A stretch of 27,363 nucleotides of DNA. Origin: WLNJ01 sp037131165. Lineage in GTDB: Bacteria > Actinomycetota > Thermoleophilia > Solirubrobacterales > Solirubrobacteraceae. The position numbers were made by a program, and so were the translations under genes. Below, in pieces: positions 13,223-20,986 of the stretch (the first letter of the stretch is position 1; every line of letters begins with the position of its first letter). The notes beneath the pieces were generated by a model, which did no database searches, was not told where the DNA came from, and saw only the letters and a program-made list of their open reading frames with translations. Where the stretch lies: positions 1 to 27,363 of the forward strand of contig JBAXRO010000023.1 in assembly GCA_037131165.1 (NCBI GenBank), given 5' to 3'.

Positions 13223-14278
13223 GTGAGCTCCATGGGCAACGCATTCGCGGCGGCTAGAGGCAAGATCGCCGTCAGCCTGATGAAACGAGCCGTGCCGGGC
13301 ATGGTCGCCGCCGATTCGATCGCCGAACTCGACGACGGCCTGCACGTGATCATCTGCGGCTCCGGCTCCCCCCTGCCCGACCCGAAGCGCGGCAACCCCT
13401 GCACGGTGATCGTCGCCGGCGGCCGCGTCTGGGTCGTGGACGCCGGCGAGGGAGCCTCCGAACGGATGGCTCGCTACCAGATCGCGCCAAACCGGATCGA
13501 GGGCGTCCTGATGACCCATTTCCACTCCGACCACATCGGCGGACTGGCCGGGGTCGCGTTGCAGAGGTGGGTCGCCGAGCCGGCAACGACACCGCTGCGC
13601 GTGATCGGACCTTCAGGGGTCGAGCGGGTCGTCAACGGCATCAACGAGGCGTACGCGCTCGACTGCGGCTATCGCACAGCCCATCACGGCCCGTCGGTCG
13701 CGCCGCCGGAAGGCGCTGGCATGACCTCGGAGACCTTCGCGATCCCCGATGGCGAAGAGCAGTTCGTCGTCTTCGAACAGGACGGACTCAAGGTCACCGC
13801 GTTCACCGTCGAGCACCCTCCCGTCGAGCCCGCGGTCGGATTCCGTTTCGACTACCTCGGGCGAAGCGTCGTGATCAGCGGCGACACCGCCTACTCCCCC
13901 GTGCTCGTGCGCGCCTCCAGGGACACCGACCTCCTGGTCCACGACGCACTCTCACCCGAGCTGGTGAAGCTGGTCGAGGACGCCTCCGTCAAGGCGGGAC
14001 GGCCGACGCGACGCGCGGTCTTCGCCGACATCCCCGACTACCACGCAAGCCCCGCCCAGGCAGCCGACTCTGCCCGCGAAGCGGGAGCCAAGGCGCTCGC
14101 ACTGACCCACATCGTGCCGCCGCTGCCGATGAAGGCACTCGAGGCCCCCTTCCTCGCGGATTCGCGCGAGCGGTTCGACGGTCCTCTCTGGATCGCTTCC
14201 GATGGCGACCTCTACAGCCTGCCACCGACCGGCGGGCTGGAGCGCTCGACCCTCGTCAAGCGCGGCCCCGGCCGCTGA
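13223..14278 (+). CDS. Metallo-beta-lactamase-fold hydrolase (RNase Z/arylsulfatase-like)
   Basis: 351 aa from GTG 13223. The core begins at LHVIICGSGSPLPDPKRGNPC, like RNase Z-type proteins. The zinc motif THFHSDHIGG has H99, H101, D103 and H104. ISGDTAYSP supplies the bridging Asp, and LTHIVPP near residue 302 the last His. DFxxVEHPP-type sequence (VTAFTVEHPPVEPAVGFRFDYLGRSVV, region about 195-221) matches the RNase Z exosite-free branch of the superfamily. It should be a dinuclear-zinc hydrolase in the cytoplasm; whether it acts on RNA, a phosphodiester or a sulfate ester cannot be told. It is divergent from tRNA-Phe and has a near-leaderless promoter. A true tRNA 3'-processing role is possible but unproven. 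Confidence 0.85.
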   Translation: MSSMGNAFAAARGKIAVSLMKRAVPGMVAADSIAELDDGLHVIICGSGSPLPDPKRGNPCTVIVAGGRVWVVDAGEGASERMARYQIAPNRIEGVLMTHFHSDHIGGLAGVALQRWVAEPATTPLRVIGPSGVERVVNGINEAYALDCGYRTAHHGPSVAPPEGAGMTSETFAIPDGEEQFVVFEQDGLKVTAFTVEHPPVEPAVGFRFDYLGRSVVISGDTAYSPVLVRASRDTDLLVHDALSPELVKLVEDASVKAGRPTRRAVFADIPDYHASPAQAADSAREAGAKALALTHIVPPLPMKALEAPFLADSRERFDGPLWIASDGDLYSLPPTGGLERSTLVKRGPGR

Positions 14279-14317
14279 GGACCAACGGACGGGCCGGCCG
14301 CGCGTCGCTGCTGGCGC

Positions 14318-14323
14318 TACCCT
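14318..14323 (+). promoter_or_regulatory. -10 element of leaderless small membrane protein gene
   Basis: TACCCT with exactly 6 nt to the ATG at 14330. Confidence 0.5.
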
Positions 14324-14329
14324 TTCGCC

Positions 14330-14713
14330 ATGTCCTTGCCAGTGCTGCCCAACACCCTGTTCCAACTCGGCCGAGTTGCGATCGGCGCGGCGTTCGTCGC
14401 CGCTCCGGCGAAGGCCGGTGACGGCTGGGTCGGCGAGGCCGCGGTCGCAGACGGCGGAGTGATGGCCCGGGCCTTCGGTGGACGCGACATCGCGCTCGGG
14501 ATCGCCACGATCGCGGCCGCCCGCGACCGCCGGATTTTCACCACGCTGCTCGCGGCCGGAGTGATGGTCGATGCGATCGACTGCGCGGCCACGATCGCAG
14601 CGGGTGACCGGATCCCGCAGCAAGCGCGAACGGTCTCGGGCGCGCTGGCAGCCGGAGCGGCGCTCAACGGCATCGGCCTGCTGCTGCGGGCCCGCCGCTC
14701 GAACCTCTCCTGA
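14330..14713 (+). CDS. Small four-helix membrane protein, DUF4267-like
   Basis: 127 aa from ATG 14330. Hydrophobic segments lie at about residues 8-26, 53-64, 70-90 and 100-120. They are joined by short loops, one carrying MARAFGGRDIALGIATI. The motif (R)xxGxRDxxLG between helices one and two is typical of a family of small actinobacterial membrane proteins (DUF4267-like) with no known function. It sits in the cytoplasmic membrane. The gene lies 51 bp after the MBL gene but has its own TACCCT hexamer 6 nt before the ATG, so it is probably a separate leaderless transcript. A hairpin at 14736-14755 separates it from the convergent CBS-domain gene. Confidence 0.7.
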   Translation: MSLPVLPNTLFQLGRVAIGAAFVAAPAKAGDGWVGEAAVADGGVMARAFGGRDIALGIATIAAARDRRIFTTLLAAGVMVDAIDCAATIAAGDRIPQQARTVSGALAAGAALNGIGLLLRARRSNLS

Positions 14714-14735
14714 GCCGGGCCTGACGGAGGAAGCG

Positions 14736-14755
14736 CGCCGCCGAGAGCGGCGGCG
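14736..14755. terminator. Hairpin between convergent genes
   Basis: CGCCGCCG and CGGCGGCG pair around an AGAG loop (8-bp stem) between the membrane-protein and CBS-domain genes. It could serve both directions. Confidence 0.5.
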
Positions 14756-14838
14756 GCCCCACGCCCCGTCAAAGCCGCGGGACCGACCACCACTCTCGTC
14801 GGCCGGTGCGCCTGCGACCGCCTGGGCGCCGGACCGGC

Positions 14839-15207
14839 TCAGCTCGCGACAGCGAGGTCGTGCAGCGACAGCACTCCGATCGGCTGGCCGTCCTCGACGA
14901 CCGGAAGGCGACGTACGTGCCGCTCGTGGGCGATCTCGAGCGCGTGCTCGACCGATTCCGACGGACCGATCGTCGCGACCTCCGACGTGCAGACGTCCGA
15001 GACCTTCGCGTCCATCGGCGAGGCGCCGTCGGCGATCGCCCTGGTGACGATGTCGCGGTCGGTCACGATCCCCCTGATGTGACCGTGTTCGCAGGCGATC
15101 AGCGAACCGACCTTGTGATCACGCATCTCCTTGGCCGCCTGCTGGATCGAGCTGTCCATCTCACAGGTGATCGCACCTGCCGTCATTGCTTCCCTGACTG
15201 TCCTCAT
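14839..15207 (-). CDS. Two-CBS-domain regulatory protein (Hrp1-like)
   Basis: The frame extends to 15249, but ATG 15207 has a strong GAGGAGG site 5-6 nt upstream and gives 122 aa starting MRTVREAMTAGAITCEMDSS. The protein is simply a pair of CBS motifs: VREAMT...GSLIACEHGHIRGIVTDRDI (about 3-55) and VSDVCTS...RRLPVVEDGQPIGVLSLHDL (about 66-118). Tandem CBS domains bind adenine nucleotides or S-adenosyl ligands. Stand-alone versions of this size include the hypoxic response protein Hrp1 of mycobacteria. A regulatory or sensing role is likely; the partner is unknown. A hairpin (15268-15285) lies between it and the upstream M23 gene. Confidence 0.88.
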   Translation of the reverse strand: MRTVREAMTAGAITCEMDSSIQQAAKEMRDHKVGSLIACEHGHIRGIVTDRDIVTRAIADGASPMDAKVSDVCTSEVATIGPSESVEHALEIAHERHVRRLPVVEDGQPIGVLSLHDLAVAS

Positions 15208-15267
15208 CGGGTCCTCCTCTGGTTGGGCGGGACTGCCTTCAAGACCCAACCTGTCCCCCTGACGCCC

Positions 15268-15285
15268 CGAGGTGGGGAAACCTCG
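15268..15285 (-). terminator. Hairpin between M23 peptidase and CBS genes
   Basis: CGAGGT and ACCTCG pair around a 6-nt loop. It lies about 140 nt past the M23 stop and 60 nt before the CBS start, so it could end the first transcript or shape the second's leader. The rest of 15208-15424 holds no gene. Confidence 0.35.
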
Positions 15286-15424
15286 TCGATCGTGGCCAGG
15301 TCTGTGGCGCCCGCGCAGTTTGCGCTGCGGTCAGCCGTTGCGCAGCCGGTGGGAGACCCGGGCCGCGGCCGCGCCACTCCCGCACGGGGGACTCCTCGAA
15401 GGATCGACGGAGGCGAAGGCAGGC

Positions 15425-16189
15425 TCAGCCGCGGCGCCTGTCGGCGCGTGACCACGCCCGGAGCGTCGGCAGTGGGTCGATCGGGTTGCCGCCCTTCTCG
15501 TACCAACCGCCGACCCAAATCTCGAAGTGGAGGTGCGGGCCGCTCGAGCGACCGGTGTTGCCGAGGTTCGCGATCCTCCTGCCCGCGGGGACCGTGTCCC
15601 CCTCCTTCACACGGATCGAGCCGGTCTGGAGGTGCATGAAGACGTAGTCACGGCCGCTGCGCGTGCCGTGGAGCACGATGTAGCGACCCGCGCCGCCCGG
15701 CTGGTAGGCGACGACCGAGATCGTGCCCGAGACCGGAGCGACGATCGGAGTGCCCTCCGCGGCTGCGAGGTCCTGCCCTTGGTGGACGTGGCCGTCACGA
15801 CTGGCGCCGAACCGCATCCCGTCGCCGCCGAGGGTGTACCAGCCGCGGACGGGGAACACGCCCTCGGTCACGATCGGCTTTGGCTTGGGTTTCGGCTTGG
15901 GTTTCGGCTTGGGCTTGGGCTTGGGCTTCGGCTTCGGCTTCGGCTTCGGCTTGGGCTTTGGCTTGGGCTTCGGCTTGATCGGCTTCGGCTGTCCGGGCGA
16001 CGTTCCCCCCTGGGTCTTCGGCCCCGGCTTCGGCTTTGGCTTGGGCTTCGGAGTCGGTGCTTCACCCGGCGAGACACCACCGTCGGCCGCAGCGGCAGGG
16101 ACGGCTGCCGTCAGGCAGAGCGCGCAGGCGAGGATCGCGGCGGTCAGGGCACGAACGGAGCCGTTGTCGAAGGAAGGCATCCTCCTCAC
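15425..16189 (-). CDS. Secreted M23-family metalloendopeptidase with Lys-Pro linker
   Basis: About 254 aa from GTG 16189. ATG 16180 would have GAGGAGG directly abutting it, which is too close for a ribosome site; TTG 16216 is a third option. A signal peptide ending AVPAAAADGG is followed by a roughly 70-residue linker of KP and KPK repeats. The catalytic domain occupies the C-terminal 125 residues. HVHQGQDLAAAEGTPIVAP carries the zinc ligands of the HxxxD motif, and HLHFEIWVGG supplies the HxH motif of LytM/lysostaphin-type peptidases. It should cut peptide cross-links in peptidoglycan. The basic, extended linker would span or bind the anionic wall. The linker DNA is a 6-nt-periodic repeat that may vary in length. 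Confidence 0.92.
   Translation of the reverse strand: MRRMPSFDNGSVRALTAAILACALCLTAAVPAAAADGGVSPGEAPTPKPKPKPKPGPKTQGGTSPGQPKPIKPKPKPKPKPKPKPKPKPKPKPKPKPKPKPKPKPIVTEGVFPVRGWYTLGGDGMRFGASRDGHVHQGQDLAAAEGTPIVAPVSGTISVVAYQPGGAGRYIVLHGTRSGRDYVFMHLQTGSIRVKEGDTVPAGRRIANLGNTGRSSGPHLHFEIWVGGWYEKGGNPIDPLPTLRAWSRADRRRG
15878..16054 (-). repeat. Hexanucleotide-type repeat encoding Lys-Pro linker
   Basis: Minus-sense AAGCCC/AAGCCG/AAACCC units follow one another through most of this stretch, with an interruption near 15990-16025 (GTSPGQPKPI). Lys codons alternate AAG/AAA and Pro codons CCC/CCG, so the array is degenerate rather than pure. Confidence 0.8.
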
Positions 16190-16315
16190 ATTCGACGTTG
16201 ATCCTCTTTTCCGCAAGAAAACCCAGATTCTGCAAGACGCCTTGCGCCGGTCCTCGTGCCGTCCGAGCCGTCACGCGGGCGCCTGACGCCGCAGCCGGCG
16301 CCACCGGGACGCGCC

Positions 16316-18604
16316 TTACTCGGCGGCGGCGATCATCTTCGCGAGCAGGTCACGGGCGTCGTCCTTGGCCAGCGGCTCATTGAGGTTGCCGCACTTGGGC
16401 GACTGCACGCAGGACGGGCATCCCTTCGAACAGCGGCAGGTCGCGATCAGGTCGAAGGCGTCCTTCACGAGCTCCCCGAACCGCTCGTAGCCCTGCCTGG
16501 TCAGGCCGACTCCACCGGGGTGGGCCTCGTGGACGAAGATCGTCGGCTCGCCCGTTTGCGGATGGCGGTTGGTGGAGAGCCCGCCCAAGTCCCAGCGATC
16601 GCACATCGCGATCAGCGGCAGCACCGCGATCTGGGCGTGCTCGGCTGCGTGGAGCGCTCCCAGAAGGGCATCCTCGCTGTCCGCATGGTCGAGCATCGTG
16701 TCCGGCAGCTCGAACCAGAGCGCCCTCGTCGGGAACTCGATCGGCTCGAGGTCGAGCGGAGTGAAGTCGATCACCTCGTGATCGCGCAGCCTGCGCCTCT
16801 GGAAGCCGGCGACAGTCTCGGTCACGAGCACGTCGCCGTAGTGGAGGGTCAGGCCGTGGGTCTCGCGGGACTCGATCTCGTTCTCGATCCAGGTGTCGGT
16901 CTCGCGCTTTGCTTGCGTGTACCAGTCACCTTCGAACGGCTCGAGGATCGCGGCTCCGCGGGCGAGGTCGAGGTCCATCACTTCCCAGGCGCTCCCGAGA
17001 TGCAGGTAGATCGCTCCCGGATGGATCGTCGAGGGGGCACGGCCGCGCTCGAGCGTTCCGAACATCTCGCCGGTGCGACCATCGGCAAGCAGGATCTGAT
17101 CCGGCGAGGAGGACCGCAGCGACACGTCGGCCGCCGGGTAGGCCTCCGGGCGGGCCGGCACGAACCTCCCTTGGCTCTCCCTCAGCAATCCTGCGGTGAC
17201 GAGCGCGTCGCAGCGCCGCTTGAGGTCGGGCGGCAGGATCTCCTCGTCCTCAGGGCCGATCGGCGCCTCGTGCGCCGCGCAGAGCAGGTGCTCGCCGCGG
17301 ATCTGATCGCTCGCCGGATCGAGCACGGCAGCCTCGACCGGACGGTCGAGGAGCGCCCTCGGGTTGCGACAGAAGTACTGGTCGAGCGCGTCGTCGCCGG
17401 CGATGTAGACGGCGAGGCCGCGTCCGCGGCGACCAGCCCTCCCCCACATCTGCTTGAGCGAAGCGACCGTCCCCGGGAACCCGATGCAGATCGCAGCGTC
17501 GAGGCTGCCGATGTCGATCCCGAGCTCGAGGGCATCGGTCGAGAAGACACCTGCCAGTTCGCCCTCCTGCAGACGACGCTCCAGTTCGCGCCTCTGCTCC
17601 GGTGTGTAACCGGCTCGATAAGGGGCGATCCGGGAGGCGAGGTCGTGCTTGCCGGCCGCCTTGAGTCGGTCGGTCGCCATCCGATGAGCGAGCTCGACAG
17701 CCTTGCGGGAGCGGATGAAGCAGATCGTCCTCGTCCCGGCCTTGACGAGGTCGCACATCAGCTCCGCGGCTTCCGCAAGAGCGCTCGCGCGGGTGCCGAG
17801 GTCCTCGTCGAGCAGCGGCGGGTTCCAGAGGACGACGTCCCTGCCCGAGCTGGGCGCTCCGTCGGCGTCAACCACCGCGAAGTCGTCGAGGCCGGTGAGG
17901 GTCGAGGCCAACTCCGACGGGTTGGCGATCGTCGCGCTCGCCAAGAGGAAGCGCGGCGCCGTGCCGTGATCGGCAGAGAGTCGCCTGAGGCGACGAAGGA
18001 CGTTGCCGACGTGCGAGCCAAAGACGCCCCGATAGGTGTGCGCCTCGTCGATCACGACGCAGGCGAGGTTGCGCAGGAAGTTGGCCCAAAGGTCGTGCCT
18101 CGGCAGGATCCCGACGTGCAGCATGTCGGGGTTGGTGAGGACGAGGTTCGCCTTGCGGCGGATCGCCCCGCGCTCGGAGGAGGGGGTGTCACCGTCGTAG
18201 ATCGCCGGGCGCAGGGCCTTGCCGAGGCCGAGTGATTGGAGCGCCCGCGCCTGGTCCTGGGCGAGCGCCTTGGTCGGGTAGATGTAGAGCGCCCTCGCCT
18301 TCGGGTCGCGCAGGAGCGTGTCGAGCACCGGGAGGTTGAAGGCGAGCGACTTGCCTGACGCGGTGCCGGTAGCGAGGATCACCGGCCCTTCGACGATCGA
18401 CTCCCAGGCGTCCACCTGATGGGACCAGAGCGACTCGATCCCCTCCCGTTCGAGGGCTGAGCGCAGGTCGGGGTGCAGGTCATCCGGGATCGGGGCGCTC
18501 CGCCCGCGCTGAGGCAGTTGCTCGCTTCGATCGACGACGACCTCGTCGCGCTCGGCCCGGGCGATCGCCGCTGCCCACGGGTCGTTGGATCTCTTCGACG
18601 CCAC
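16316..18604 (-). CDS. MrfA/YprA-type DEAD/DEAH superfamily 2 helicase with C-terminal Cys cluster (DUF1998)
   Basis: The frame opens at 18754, but GTG 18604 is preferred, with TACGAT exactly 6 nt upstream (leaderless), giving 762 aa. Motif I ATGTASGKS lies at 78-86, TKALAQDQ near 111, motif II DEAH at 186-189 and motif III ASATI near 215. The second RecA lobe contains FSTDALELGIDIG and QMWGRAGRRGRG. The C-terminal region has EAHPGGVGL and the cluster CRCSKGCPSCVQSPKCGN, four cysteines that bind zinc in MrfA. Bacillus MrfA is a 3'-5' ATP-dependent DNA helicase in a mitomycin C repair pathway. This protein should do similar DNA repair work in the cytoplasm; an MrfB nuclease partner is not seen here. 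Confidence 0.93.
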   Translation of the reverse strand: MASKRSNDPWAAAIARAERDEVVVDRSEQLPQRGRSAPIPDDLHPDLRSALEREGIESLWSHQVDAWESIVEGPVILATGTASGKSLAFNLPVLDTLLRDPKARALYIYPTKALAQDQARALQSLGLGKALRPAIYDGDTPSSERGAIRRKANLVLTNPDMLHVGILPRHDLWANFLRNLACVVIDEAHTYRGVFGSHVGNVLRRLRRLSADHGTAPRFLLASATIANPSELASTLTGLDDFAVVDADGAPSSGRDVVLWNPPLLDEDLGTRASALAEAAELMCDLVKAGTRTICFIRSRKAVELAHRMATDRLKAAGKHDLASRIAPYRAGYTPEQRRELERRLQEGELAGVFSTDALELGIDIGSLDAAICIGFPGTVASLKQMWGRAGRRGRGLAVYIAGDDALDQYFCRNPRALLDRPVEAAVLDPASDQIRGEHLLCAAHEAPIGPEDEEILPPDLKRRCDALVTAGLLRESQGRFVPARPEAYPAADVSLRSSSPDQILLADGRTGEMFGTLERGRAPSTIHPGAIYLHLGSAWEVMDLDLARGAAILEPFEGDWYTQAKRETDTWIENEIESRETHGLTLHYGDVLVTETVAGFQRRRLRDHEVIDFTPLDLEPIEFPTRALWFELPDTMLDHADSEDALLGALHAAEHAQIAVLPLIAMCDRWDLGGLSTNRHPQTGEPTIFVHEAHPGGVGLTRQGYERFGELVKDAFDLIATCRCSKGCPSCVQSPKCGNLNEPLAKDDARDLLAKMIAAAE

Positions 18605-18610
18605 CCGTGG

Positions 18611-18616
18611 ATCGTA
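18611..18616 (-). promoter_or_regulatory. -10 element of leaderless helicase gene
   Basis: TACGAT on the minus strand, 6 nt before the GTG at 18604. Confidence 0.5.
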
Positions 18617-18669
18617 GGCGGGCAGGCGCCGCGGGTCCGCCGGGATTGTCGGTGGGCGCGGCAAGGCTG

Positions 18670-18675
18670 TACTCT
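18670..18675 (+). promoter_or_regulatory. -10 element for HAD phosphatase transcript
   Basis: TACTCT on the plus strand, divergent from the helicase promoter. It predicts a start near 18682 and a leader of 33-78 nt depending on the start codon. Confidence 0.35.
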
Positions 18676-18759
18676 CACCTCGGCCGCGACTGCCCGACAG
18701 GCGCCGAACGGCGAGTGGAGCGACTGGTGCCGGGCGCCGTGCGCAAGACTCCACCGCGA

Positions 18760-19572
18760 ATGCGCTGCGCCTACCTCGACCTCGACGGCACCCTCCTCGG
18801 CCGCGGTGCCTCGCTCTTCCATGACGGAGAGGGCCGAGTCTCTCTGGCCGGCGCGAGGGCGATCGAGGCTTGTCACCGGGCAGAGATCGAGATCGCGCTG
18901 GTCAGCGGACGCAGCGAGGCACAGGTGAAGGAGGACACCCGGCTGCTCGGCGGGCGGGCGTACGCGTTCGAGTCGGGGGCCTGCCTTGTAACCGACGGCG
19001 AGCGCGACTGGCTCACCGGCGACTGGATGCCTGGCGAGCTGACGATCCATGAGCAGATCGAGCAGTCGGGCGCAGGACGGCTGCTGCTCGAGACCTATGC
19101 CGGGCGGATCGAGCACCACGAGCCATGGCACACCGGGCGCGAGGTCTCGCATCTGTACCGCGGGCAAATCGACGCCGAAGAGGCCACGCAGCTGCTTGCC
19201 GACAACGGCTTCGCCGGCCTGAGGGTGTGCGACAACGGGTCCGTCCACCACCGCACCGGTGCGCTCACCGGGATCGGCGAGCTTCGCGGCTACCACCTGG
19301 TTCCGGTCTCGGCGACCAAGAAGGGAGCGGTCGCCAGGCACATGCAGATCCGCGGCTACTCGCCGGACGACTGCATCTCGGTCGGCGATGGTCGCGAGGA
19401 CCTCGATATCGCCGATGTCGTCGGGACCACCTGGATCGTCGCCAATGCCTTGGCGGCAGATCCGGAGATGGCCGCGCTCGCCGGACGCCGCGGCAACGTC
19501 CGCGTGGCCGAGGGCTCCAACGGCGAAGGCGTATACGAAGCGATCGTCACGACACTTGCGGAGCGGGGGTGA
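18760..19572 (+). CDS. HAD-superfamily phosphatase (Cof-like)
   Basis: The frame opens at 18607. ATG 18760 puts the first HAD motif, LDLDGTLLG, at residues 6-14 and gives 270 aa; in-frame GTG codons at 18715 and 18739 are alternatives. Motif II is LVSGRSEAQ, the motif III Lys is in VSATKKGAV, and motif IV is SVGDGREDLDIAD. The roughly 100-residue insert between II and III is a C2-type cap, as in Cof/phosphoglycolate or mannosylphosphoglycerate phosphatases. It should be a Mg2+-dependent phosphatase for a small sugar phosphate. The substrate is unknown; residues LYRGQIDAEEATQLL lie in the cap. It is followed, with one base between, by a GT-C-like membrane protein, so the pair is an operon and may act in one glycosylation or glycerate pathway. 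Confidence 0.83.
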   Translation: MRCAYLDLDGTLLGRGASLFHDGEGRVSLAGARAIEACHRAEIEIALVSGRSEAQVKEDTRLLGGRAYAFESGACLVTDGERDWLTGDWMPGELTIHEQIEQSGAGRLLLETYAGRIEHHEPWHTGREVSHLYRGQIDAEEATQLLADNGFAGLRVCDNGSVHHRTGALTGIGELRGYHLVPVSATKKGAVARHMQIRGYSPDDCISVGDGREDLDIADVVGTTWIVANALAADPEMAALAGRRGNVRVAEGSNGEGVYEAIVTTLAERG

Positions 19573-19573
19573 A

Positions 19574-20950
19574 GTGAGCGTCGGCCGGGCTCCGACCTTC
19601 CGAAGCCCGGCCGGAACGATCGCGCTGACCAGCGCGATCGCCGGACTGGCCTCGCTGCTGGTCCTTTCCGAACCGTGGCTGCCGGACCCCAACTCGTGGC
19701 TCGTCTGGGCAAACCAGATCGCCCACGGACACGGGATCGACTTCTCGGTCGGGCCGTCATGGAAGCCACTGCCGGTGATCTGGTCGATACCGGGCTCGTG
19801 GGCCTCCTCCCAGGCCGCGGCGCTCGCCTGGATCTGGCTGGTGCGCAGCTGCGCCACGGCAACCCTGCTGCTGGCCGCCGTACTCGTCACCCCGCGCTTC
19901 GGCCGTGCGGCCGGCCTGCTCTCCGCTGTGTTTCCGCTCGCGATCGGGCCGTGGAACGAAGCCTGGCTCGGTGGGAGCGCGGAACCCGTCCTGACCGCAG
20001 CGGTCCTCGCCGCGGCCCTCGCCTGGAGGGCCGAACGGAGAGAGGCAGCGATCATGCTGGTCGCAATCGGCGGCCTCGTCCGGCCCGAGGCATGGCTGCT
20101 CGCGATCGCGCTGCTGGCGTTGGAGGCCCGCCACCAGAGGCGCCGCGCGATCATCCTCGCCGCGGCCGTGGTGGGGTTCGAAGCACTCGCTTGGTTCATC
20201 GCGCCCTGGGCGCTGGGGGGATCGCTGCTTCAGGCATCGGACCGGGCGCAGACGATCTCGATCGCAGCCGAACACGGCCTGATCGACGCGGGCCTGAGCC
20301 AGCTGCCAGCGGTCGCGGCGCTGTTGGTCCCTGCCGGAGCGTGGGCCGTCGTACGAAGACGCGACCGGGTTCTGATCGCCATCGCAATCGGCTCGGTCGC
20401 CTATGCACTGACCGTCGCTCTCGCCGGGATCGCCGGCTACTCGGGTATCCCCCGCTACTACGTCCCCGCAGCCGTCGGGCTCGCGGTGCTCGCGGGCCCG
20501 GGAGCGGCCGAACTGATCAGGCTGATCCCGTCGCCGGTGCTGCGCCCGGCAGCCGCATTGCTGGTCGCAGCCGCGATCGCACCCGGATTGGCGGAATCCG
20601 CCCGGCAGGCTCGCGACACCGTCACCCTCGCCGACACGGCAATCGACAACGCTGACCGCGGAGTCGAGCTCTTTGGCAGCATTGGCGGACCCTCGGCATT
20701 CGAGGGCTGCAAGCCCTTCGGGGCGAACGGGTTCGAAGTGAGGATCCTCGCCCGCAGACTCGAACTGGCCCTGCCGGACGTGAGCGCCTCAGTGACCGCG
20801 CCGACAGTCGTCCTCGACGACTCGAACCTGCCGAAGGCGACGCTGCGGGTAGACGGAAAGGGAGCCCGCCCGAAGGTGCTCGCGACCGATCCGCCCAACT
20901 GGACGGTCATCCTCCACGCTCCCGGCGGACGCTGCCCGGCAGGTCGCTGA
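19574..20950 (+). CDS. Polytopic membrane protein, GT-C glycosyltransferase-like
   Basis: The frame is open from 19259. GTG 19574, one base after the HAD stop and behind GGGGGTGA, gives 458 aa. About ten hydrophobic segments are visible between residues 15 and 355, followed by a soluble C-terminal domain of about 90 residues. The first periplasmic loop has LPDPNSWLVWANQIAHGHG then PSWKPLPVIWSI. A conserved acidic residue and this PSWKPLP motif in the first loop are typical of actinobacterial GT-C-type, polyprenyl-phosphate-sugar-dependent transferases. It would move a sugar onto a lipid or protein outside the membrane. The donor and acceptor are unknown and the class call is inferred from topology and motif. 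Translational coupling to the phosphatase gene is likely. Confidence 0.68.
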   Translation: MSVGRAPTFRSPAGTIALTSAIAGLASLLVLSEPWLPDPNSWLVWANQIAHGHGIDFSVGPSWKPLPVIWSIPGSWASSQAAALAWIWLVRSCATATLLLAAVLVTPRFGRAAGLLSAVFPLAIGPWNEAWLGGSAEPVLTAAVLAAALAWRAERREAAIMLVAIGGLVRPEAWLLAIALLALEARHQRRRAIILAAAVVGFEALAWFIAPWALGGSLLQASDRAQTISIAAEHGLIDAGLSQLPAVAALLVPAGAWAVVRRRDRVLIAIAIGSVAYALTVALAGIAGYSGIPRYYVPAAVGLAVLAGPGAAELIRLIPSPVLRPAAALLVAAAIAPGLAESARQARDTVTLADTAIDNADRGVELFGSIGGPSAFEGCKPFGANGFEVRILARRLELALPDVSASVTAPTVVLDDSNLPKATLRVDGKGARPKVLATDPPNWTVILHAPGGRCPAGR

Positions 20951-20986
20951 TGCGGGTCCCGGCACCCTCAGCGGGGCGACGAGGCC

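Noticed and set aside
12769..13404. Minus-strand open frame spanning the tRNA-Phe region
   Set aside because: It runs through the tRNA and terminator; ELVEHxxEN-like peptides read from tRNA genes are a known annotation artefact.
16256..18235. Long open frame on the plus strand (659 codons)
   Set aside because: It is antisense to the helicase, whose motifs I, II and III and Cys cluster are all intact; the plus-strand product is Arg/Glu-rich with no recognisable motif, as expected in high-G+C DNA.
18379..20199. Long minus-strand open frame (606 codons)
   Set aside because: It is antisense to the HAD phosphatase and the GT-C-like gene, which have correct motifs and linked spacing.
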